This document shows, one piece after another, positions 56,701 to 64,000 of a DNA stretch of 64,000 nt; position 1 is the stretch's first letter; each line of letters opens with the position of its first letter. Position numbers and translations under genes: made by a program. Source of the DNA: Isoetes taiwanensis (Eukaryota; Streptophyta; Lycopodiopsida; Isoetales; Isoetaceae). The notes beneath the pieces are model-generated. The model searched no databases and had not been told where the DNA came from. It saw only the letters and a program-made list of their open reading frames with translations. The stretch spans positions 578,949-642,948 of the forward strand of contig JAJEKV010000014.1 in assembly GCA_021234155.1 (NCBI GenBank). Reading direction: 5' to 3'.

Positions 56701-57275
56701 AGTGTCACACTCTTGAGAATAACATTTGCAACTATTTGTGCACGATATAAGGGTTGGTTACACCAAACCAAATGCTACATGTGATGATGAACATGCCTTC
56801 AGTAAGGACATTGCATCTTATGTTTAGCCTGCTCGATTGTGCCCCCTGATCATTACACTCAAATATACAATTTATCAGCAAGCTTATTACTGTTAAGGCT
56901 TATTATAGAGCTATTATGAGAGTGGTTTATGAGGGGTTAATGAATGTCAAAAATCTAGGACCCCGAGCTGGCAAATTAAAATCTCGAGTAAATATAAAGT
57001 GGTCTTAGGATATGATTATATTGTGCCATATAAATCTGAGAAACACCCTTTCAAAATGGCAAGTTACCAAAGAAATCTTTACTTAATTGCCAGGCCTTCC
57101 TAGAGATCTTATGCTTAACCCAAAATGCAAGAATTCATGTAGAGGGTGCTTCACCAAGCTATCTCAGCCAACAAAGTAATCTATGATAGATGCAAGAGTG
57201 ATTATAATGACATCTCTTCTAACTGCAATGTGTGGTAGTCACAGTGAGTCAGCAAAGCATTGTCCTAGCATTAGA
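56701..57275. other. Intergenic DNA, partly shared with 40.2-40.4 kb
   Basis: TTTGCAACTATTTG, CACGATAT and ATACAAT-like blocks followed by AAGCTTATTACTG recur near 40200-40400. This suggests both are tails of the same repeat family. No gene. Confidence 0.35.
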
Positions 57276-57303
57276 ATAGATAGATAGATAGATAGATAGA
57301 TAC
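57276..57303 (+). repeat. GATA microsatellite at the LINE 3' end
   Basis: About seven ATAG units. On the minus strand this is a TATC-type tail directly following the 3' end of the large LINE. Confidence 0.9.
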
Positions 57304-57599
57304 ATTATTGTCCCTTGTACCCTGAGGCCCGTGGACTTATGTAGCATGGGCGAGCTCCCTTACGGGTGCTACTAGCACATCATGCTGATTTACAATGTAG
57401 CCTTTTCTGAAGGCTTGACTTTTCTCTATTAATACACAGGCACCCGACTTTGGATCGGCTTCATGGCGTTACGCGGTAGCGTCGTTATCAATCAGCTTTG
57501 AGTGAGCGTATTTGGGGGTGTTTATGTTTGCGCCTCTCGGCGTTCATAACAGGAACCCTTTTCTTTGTGTTCTTCTCGGTGCACGCGTCATTTCCGTGA

Positions 57600-58364
57600 T
57601 TAAGGCGTGCCGGTCCCTCCTTGTTTCGATTTTGTCATCATGATGTGTACGGGCTGACCCCACCTTATATTTCTGTACTTATTCCTGATGCTTTCATATA
57701 CCGGGCAATCATTTAGCATATGATTCTCATCTTCCACTTCCCCTTTGTCACAGATTCTGCATATTCGATCCTCTCTCTCTATCCCTCGCCACCTGTCCTT
57801 TTCAATCCTCAGCTCGTGACTTCCCATTCTGAATCTTGCTAGAGTGTCTCTCCTGGCTTTTCCTATTGTGTCATCCTGGTATATCTGGTGCCCTATCTGT
57901 TGTCCCGGGTTGAAAACTGTCATAAGCCACATTGTCTTGGGGCCCGTATGGTTATGCAGCCATGTGTGCGTGGCTTTGTCGGCCCACTCGTCTTTCCATT
58001 CCCCTTCAGTGATGAGATCGCTCAAGTTCATCCCCAATTTCCTCGTCCACATTGCTACATCCCTGAACCACCCGTTGCCTTCGATTATGTGGGCTTTCGC
58101 TGATTCTCTGATCGCAATGTTTGCTAGCTTGCTTGGTTTCCCGCCTGCATTGTTCCTTATAAGATATCTGATGGTCCTTTCCCATGCCCTTACTTCCATC
58201 GGTTTTTGCCCTGTCTCATATACTATAGTTGTTTGTGGTGTATTCGTTCTCAGTTTAAATTCCTGCTTATGCCATTGTCTGTAAATCCCTTCTTGTTTTT
58301 CCCACTTTTTCTCCGTCAGACCGGCCCCCGTGCCACGCCCCATATAGGCATTGTGTAGTTGCAA
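57600..58364 (-). pseudogene. LINE-D ORF2 C-terminal region with zinc knuckle
   Basis: An open stretch of 254 codons. The N-terminal part continues the RT thumb/connection (QLHNAYMGRGTGAGLTEKKW, TIRYLIRNNAGG). The C-terminal part carries CRICDKGEVEDENHMLNDCP, a C-x2-C-x9-H-x4-C knuckle of the type at the end of many non-LTR retrotransposons. This is the best preserved part of the element and is still intact as a frame. Confidence 0.85.
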
Positions 58365-59951
58365 CTACTGCACTGAACAAGTAGCATTTAATTTCCCAGT
58401 TTATTATCCTGCTTTTGTTGCAGAAATTTTTCATATTGTAGTAGCTTCCGATGGCTGCTTGGAATCTTGTGTCTGCCCCTTTAGCCCATTTTCCTGTGCC
58501 ATGCGGCGTCATATCCCGATATATCGTATTACCGTTGATTCTTCTAGTTACGTTTCCCAAGTATCCGAAGCGGTTTATGTTTTACCTTTTTGCCCGAAAA
58601 AAGACTATTTTGGTTTTTTAGAGATTAGCGTCAACCCTTCTTTTTCACGAAATTTTCTAACAGGTTTAAGTAAACATGTGCATCCCTTTGTTCTTTGTAG
58701 CCATCATGCTCAAGTCATGCATATAGCATGATGGGTACTTTGGTGTTCCCTAGGGTGAGCGTACGTGTCCCTTTAACGTTACGCTATAAAATCCTGCGGG
58801 GCATCTATGTATATCCCAAATAATGTGGGAGATAGTGGGCACCCTGTTTGACCCCGTGTCACAATCTATCGCTTTCCCTTCTTCTTCCATTTCGCGTACA
58901 CATTATAGTATAATCCCAATTGCCCCCACCATATCCTTTGGTGCCTGCATATCTATAAGCCTCGTATTAGCTTTTCCCTCGGGATTTGTGTCAAAGCGCT
59001 TTCCTAAAATCCACAAAAAGCGGCATATTATTTTCTTCCCTTGGTTTCTATTACGTTTTGTCAAGATATGAAAGTGTCACTAAGTGGTACGTTGTTGAGT
59101 GATCGGCCTAAACCACGCTTTTGTCCTTGTGCTCTCCGATTCCCCCCCTCGCCCAATTTTTCAGCTTGTTGTCTAGAACTTTTCCAAACCATTTTGCAAA
59201 ATGGAGCTCACCATTATAGTTACGTAATTTCGGTTCTCATCGCTCCCCTTTGTGTAGGGGTATCACCTGTATATACGCCCACCGGGTGGTAGTCTGTGTG
59301 TATGATACCATTAAAAATATCGTCACTTGCTTTAAGATTATTGCATCTACACTCTTTAATAGTTCCTTTGTTAACCCGTATAGGTCACGGGGCTTTGTTA
59401 TTCGCCATTCTATTCAATGCCAACATCACTTTCGTGTGTATTAAAACACGGTTTGTCCATCCCTTGTAGTTCCGGTATCGGTCTTTGGGGATGCCCCTGT
59501 TTTATAAAGTTTCTCCAAGTATTTCTCCCAACAAATGCGTCCCAATTTCCTCTTGTGAACTACTATTTTTCCGATTCCCCTGTCCTTTCTTTTGGAGCCC
59601 TTTCCGAATTTCGGGGCTGTTTTTTTTGAGTTTCTTGACCCCCATTGGTGTTTATGTCAGTTCCCTGTTCCTCTTTGCTCGGCACATTTTGAGGTATATC
59701 TTTTTTTCGGTTTGGTATGTTTCCCTCCCTTTATGCTCTCGACCCTTCTTTTCTGTTTTTACGCATTTGTCATCATACCATTTCGGGGCTTTGAGCGCAT
59801 CTTTCCCTCTTTTTTCTTTTTCTCTTTCCAAATACTTCCACTTGCTACTTTTCTTTGTTATGTCATTAAGCTTTGTCTCCATTCTAAATGCACTCTGTGT
59901 GTTCCCCAATTCCATTTTCCCATTTCTTCCGAATGTATTGTACAAATACAT
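58365..59951 (-). pseudogene. LINE-D linker and reverse transcriptase relic
   Basis: The linker shows APKWYDDKCVKTEKKGREHK (59652-59951). RT block 1 reads VIPLHKGER and, after a stop, FGKVLDNKLKNWARGG around 59140-59275. The catalytic box is damaged: at 58705-58730 the minus strand reads MLYA, then loses bases where DD is expected, then LSMM. The enzyme cannot be active. Confidence 0.75.
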
Positions 59952-59999
59952 CTATTTTCTTTTCTGGCTTGTATTTTCATTTTCCCATTAATTTCCTCG

Positions 60000-60720
60000 T
60001 CTCTTGTTGCATACCTTTCGAGGTGTATCCATCCCCATAAGTGTTAGGTTTGTATGGGTGCGTGGCTCTCTCTTTTGCTAGGCCGGCCGGTCAGGAGGCG
60101 TGAATCGATATCATTTTGGTTTGAATTGTCATTCGGTATCCGCGTAGTCCACTATACTTTTCCCATGTGCATTACGGCTTGTGTACTTCCCCGACCCGCC
60201 CCATTTACGTACCCGTTGGCTATAATGACTCCGTGGTCGAGCATATCTCAAGTAGTAGCTCTCCCTTAGCATTGGCCTCTCGTCCTCCTCTTCTCTCTGT
60301 CCCATTCTTACGATCTTGTCTTGCTTGTCCATTGTCCGTGCATGTGTCCTCCATATTCGTGATCGTGGCTTTGTCCCTTGTCTGTTCTAGCGTTCAAGTC
60401 CCCTATTAATATCATTATTTTGTTCTTTCCATTTCATCATGGTTTCCCCAGTTCTAACAAATCCAACTTTTATCTTTGCTTGGTGGGTAATAGGCTAAAA
60501 TCAAAATTAATTCTATCTTGTTTTTCTAAGCGTAAACTCAAAACCATGTATCTCTTATTGACATCAGATTGCAAAATACCGCACTTTTTACTACATTATC
60601 TTTAACATAGCGGGCTAATCCTGGCGCTCCCTCTTCAATTTTGAAGTTTTGTCCTTCCAACACGTGAATAGTTCGTATCCTTCCTCCTCACGGCAATCTT
60701 TTTACATTGTGCTCCCATGT
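60000..60720 (-). pseudogene. LINE-D AP-like endonuclease relic
   Basis: The clearest motif is LIGDLNARTDKG on the minus strand at about 60378-60412, the GD(L/F)NAR box of exonuclease-endonuclease-phosphatase domains in non-LTR retrotransposons. Flanking parts are present but broken into several frames. Confidence 0.7.
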
Positions 60721-60810
60721 CTCCACGGACATATTACATCGAGCCGTGTGCCCCTTCCGACCTCTCCCCATCATCCCATGGATACCCGTGCGGTTCGGAT
60801 TACCATATCT

Positions 60811-61870
60811 TCAGCGTCTTTTCCCTCGCGGTTGTTCCCTCACGGGTGTCAGGTGTATTACGCTCCGTTTCCCATTCTTCTTGGTCTCCCTCTTGTCTTC
60901 ATGGTGGTCGGGATCATATTCATTTCGGCTCGTGCTTTCGCTCTTCCACCCGGCCCCTTTTCCCCTCTTTCTTCCCCTTTGTGTTGACTCATGCCGGGGG
61001 CTATTATTGTCTCCACTATGTTCCCGTGTACTGTATGGAACCCCCCGTGGGTTGGTATTCTCCTTCTCCATTTACGTCTCCCGATCCATCAACCTCCCTT
61101 TCTCACGAACTTCCAGCCACGGATCTGTCCGCTCTGTCATTTTCGTATTCTCTTGTGCAAGAATACCTTGCCATTTTGACCCCCTTTGTACCCTGCACGA
61201 TTCCGGTTCTCGGCCTTGGCCAGCAGCCCATTAGCCCTTGCCCTGCATTACAGGTGAGTGTTTCACGTACTTTGATCCCGTTTCTTAGTGCGGATCCTAT
61301 CCCGCAATACCCTCTCCTTGGCTGCTTTCGATCCCCGAGTGTTAAATTTATGTGCCTTGCTCTCCCTCTCCATTGTCGATCGCCTTTGCCTTGACAATGA
61401 TGCTCTCTGTGTTCTTTGAAGACCACCTCTATCACCTCTGCGGTCACTTGATATGTATCTTCGTTAGGTTTCTCTGCTATCCCTATGAGCCTAACGTCAT
61501 GCTTAATTCTAGTCGTTCCTCATATTCTACAATATGCGGATTTTTTATTTTATCAAATGACTCCCATGCATTCAATTGAACATTTCCTTTTTCTAATTCA
61601 ACCAACCTATTCGGGATCTTGGTTTTCTCTTCCTCAATCTCGTCCATTCTTACCGCATTTCTTTCGGCTTGTCTTTTCCCTCCTACTATCCTCCGTCCAT
61701 GCTTGCAATGGCTACCTTGTTTTCGGTTGACCGATTCGCTAGTGTGTTGAGCGCATCCATGTTGGGTATCCTAGTCTCCAAGCGCTTGTCTATCGAGCTA
61801 GAAAATCCTTGAGATCTTGTTGGCTTGCCGGTGTTCGTGTCTTTGCCTCTGCTCTCTTAGTGCGGCTATG
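60811..61870 (-). pseudogene. LINE-D ORF1 (L1-like coiled-coil nucleic-acid-binding protein) relic
   Basis: A basic Ser/Thr/Gly-rich start (61.87-61.75 kb) leads to heptad-rich sequence such as RMDEIEEEKTK and NRLVELEKGNVQL near 61570-61660. After a frame change comes RLIGIAEKPNEDTYQVTAEV near 61420-61480, resembling the first strand of the RRM-like domain in L1 ORF1 proteins. The purine-rich frame 61103-61447 continues it. The assignment is by pattern only. Confidence 0.55.
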
Positions 61871-62255
61871 GTTGGGCTTTCGCCATGGTTTGAGCCGTGT
61901 TACACCGCTACACCCATTTGTATTCCTCGCTTTGTGCTCTCACCACAACCGGTATCTTCTTTGTTACCGTATTGGCTTCATCGGTATATATGGTAACCTC
62001 AAGCGGTTTGTTATTTCGAAATTTTCACCCGTTAACCCGATTTTTGAATTTTGAATTTTGAATATTGGAATTCCGTTAATTATTAGGTCTCAATATTTAA
62101 TATCTATTCCGTTCCTTGGGTGTGTCCATACCTCCTTCTATAATGATGATTGGTTGGCGATTCGAGATCTCGTCCTTCCATACTTATATATTTATGTACT
62201 TTGTCCAGGTACTCTGTGTCATATACCGTGTCTTTTTGAGTTTGCAGTGGCGCGG

Positions 62256-62700
62256 TTACCAGTTGGTGGGTCTAGCCCTCGCTATCTGGTGTATGCGGCG
62301 TGGTGAGCCTCGTCCGTTATCTTATTCAGCCGCTTTTTACTCTTAGTTTTTGATCCATGGTTTCGTGCGCTTTGCACATGGTTTGAGTTTATAGTGGTCC
62401 AGATTACCAGTTGGTGGGTCTAGCCCTCGCTATCGGTGTCTGCGGTTTGGGCCTGGGCCTCTGTCCGTATCTTATTACGTCCACCTTTTACTCATTCAGT
62501 CTTTCGACCTTTTACATTTACCTTTTTGTAGATTTGGGTACTTCAGTTAACCAGTTGGTGGGTCTAGCCCTCGCTATACTGGCGTGTGGCGGAGATTGGG
62601 GCTCCCTGTTCCACACTTAGTGCTGTCTGTCTTGCTTCTTATACTTTGCTTGTTCCATTGTTCCTGTTATCCGTCCGTTCATCTCTCCTTTTCCTTCTGT
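62256..62700 (-). repeat. Tandem repeats at the 5' side of LINE-D (~146 bp x 3)
   Basis: CCAGTTGGTGGGTCTAGCCC begins units at 62259, 62407 and 62551 (spacings 148 and 144 bp). The rest of each unit is more diverged. By position they lie upstream of ORF1 on the minus strand, like the promoter monomers of some mammalian L1 elements. More degenerate units may extend toward 63.1 kb. Confidence 0.75.
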
Positions 62701-63110
62701 CCCCCCCTCTGCATGCCTTCCTTATGTTTTGTTGTTTTCGGGTCTCACTTGTTTCTTTTAGCCTCATCCACCTTTTAGTTCTTCAGTCTGTCCCGTGTCT
62801 ATTACCTTTTTCCTGCCGCTGTGATCATCTGCTTGCTATTTCCTTTGTTGTGTTCTGTGTACTTGAGTTTACCGTTATCCGCCATGTGTACCTGTTCCTG
62901 CGTTACAGAGTTGGTATCCTGTTTGACCAGTATTCTATTATTTTGCATGCTACCACCTTTTCCTGCTCTCTGAATACATTCTTGCTATCGCGTTATCTAT
63001 CTCATTTTATCCCCCGTCTCTTGGGTGGATGTCCATGTTGTCTTTTGTCTGTACCCGCCATGTCTGTACCCGCCGTGATTTTTGCCATTTGTCGAGTTGT
63101 GGTGTCTCGA

Positions 63111-64000
63111 TATCCAATCAGACTTATCTCAGAAGTGCAAGGAGGGCCGAAAAAGCTACATTACTGGGACAATCTAGAACATTGCTATTTGCTATTTTCG
63201 CATATATTAACTCAATCGTTAGGGTTAGAAAATATTACCCTATATCTGTGTAGAATTCAACTAAAAGTGATTAAGAGTAGTTGAGAATAGTTGAGAATAG
63301 TTGAGAATAGTTGGGAGTCAGAACATACTAGTCTCCGAACCGAAATAGCTATCTCTTATGCGCAAAAATTGTCTTATATTCAAAAAGGTAATTCTGCAAT
63401 TACATGTTTTCGGCTTATCCAGCCATTACCAAGCATTACAGGCAAAATTTTTCTTCTATTTCTATTTCGGGTTTCCCCGCATCATTCAAACACTTCCTAC
63501 GACCTTATGCTGTTGCACTTTATAGTAAGCAGAACTGAAAGACTGAAGCATAAGATTGAAGCATAAAGTAGCAGAAAAGTAACAGATAAAAAGCAAGGCA
63601 AAACAAAACAAACACTAACGCTAAAGCTAAAGCAAAAGCACAGGATTACATGCAGCCCTTCTCAATTCCCTCTATTGTTGCCTGCCTCCATCACAGATAG
63701 TCACTTCCTTGGTTTTTTCTCCGCGGATGACTCCCCTATCTTTTTAACTTTCTCCAGGTTCCTCCCTATGTATGCTCGGCATATGAAATCAATAGGATTC
63801 TTTTCACAACAGTATATACAAACCTTCCCGAAATCACAGATATATAAGTTGTGCTGGTAACTTGTAGACATTTGCGGTATTTGCATGAATCTGCATCCGA
63901 TTAAAACAGCTCATAGTTCTGTCTAGGTCCTGGCGTCTTACTGTATCATTTTTATCGCCTAAGACTCCCAACACTTCTAGCATCCCTAGAGTATAGCCGT
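63111..64000. other. Intergenic DNA at the right edge
   Basis: A 10-bp unit AGTTGAGAAT is repeated three to four times at about 63277-63312. An A/C-rich stretch with AAAGC(T/A)AAAGC repeats lies near 63580-63645. No supported gene. Confidence 0.45.

Larger units (their letters stand above)
57304..63110 (-). mobile_element. Large L1-like LINE (family D), nearly full length but decayed
   Basis: Minus-strand order from right to left: 5' tandem repeats (62.25-62.7 kb), ORF1 remains (about 61.9-60.8 kb), endonuclease (about 60.7-60.0 kb), linker and RT (about 59.95-58.37 kb), C-terminal zinc-knuckle region (58364-57600), 3' untranslated region and a GATA-type tail. The coding strand is purine-rich, so the plus strand looks unusually pyrimidine-rich; plus-strand frames here are shadows. 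Numerous small frameshifts are present. It differs strongly from LINE families A-C in having an L1-like coiled-coil ORF1. Confidence 0.8.

Noticed and set aside
58351-63284. Many long plus-strand open frames rich in Ser, Phe, Pro and Leu
   Set aside because: They are shadows of the purine-rich minus-strand LINE; the antisense strand holds the recognisable domains.

Overview
This window is nuclear DNA of a land plant. It holds three plant genes: a TPR-SET protein, a two-exon sn-2 glycerol-3-phosphate acyltransferase with a 71-bp intron, and a small DUF7722-like protein. They sit in a large excess of decayed Ty3/gypsy, LINE and Helitron-like DNA, with plant-style mobile-element boundaries. Low gene density and deep nesting of old elements suggest a large, repeat-rich genome such as a fern or gymnosperm. 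That placement is inference; nothing here fixes the species. I see no CRISPR array, operon, organellar gene cluster or confident tRNA gene.

Layout. 0-1.9 kb: on the minus strand at the left edge, a heat-shock-type promoter (heat-shock element, CCAAT box, TATA box) fires out of the window; next come a tRNA-derived sequence and a GC-rich element with inverted-repeat-like ends. 4.3-9.5 kb: a hAT-dimerisation-like last exon is split by a LINE (15-bp target duplication), and the LINE is itself split by about 2.45 kb of other DNA. 9.95-14.5 kb: the gene island, TPR-SET followed by GPAT, same strand. 15.7-35.7 kb: a minus-strand LINE is split by a 16.4-kb Ty3/gypsy element (18715-35091) with 2.5-kb LTRs, TG...CA ends and a 5-bp TATGT duplication. 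This element carries an RNase H-like block between protease and reverse transcriptase, a Helitron-like end and a tandem-repeat block before its 3' LTR. 35.7-46.3 kb: LINE relics, foldback sequences and short tandem repeats. 46.7-47.1 kb: the DUF7722-like gene. 47.1-57.3 kb: gene-poor DNA with LINE relics, microsatellites and a second Helitron-like 3' end. 57.3-63.1 kb: a large minus-strand L1-like LINE with recognisable remains of ORF1, endonuclease, reverse transcriptase and C-terminal zinc knuckle, plus tandem repeats at its 5' side.

The three genes do not form a pathway: one is a putative protein methyltransferase, one makes extracellular lipid polyester precursors, one is of unknown function. 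The main interest lies in the nested mobile-element history, which can be read from target duplications; the GPAT copy with a degenerate phosphatase motif; the heat-shock promoter at the edge; and the unusual LINE at the right end. I found no convincing wholly new biological system.
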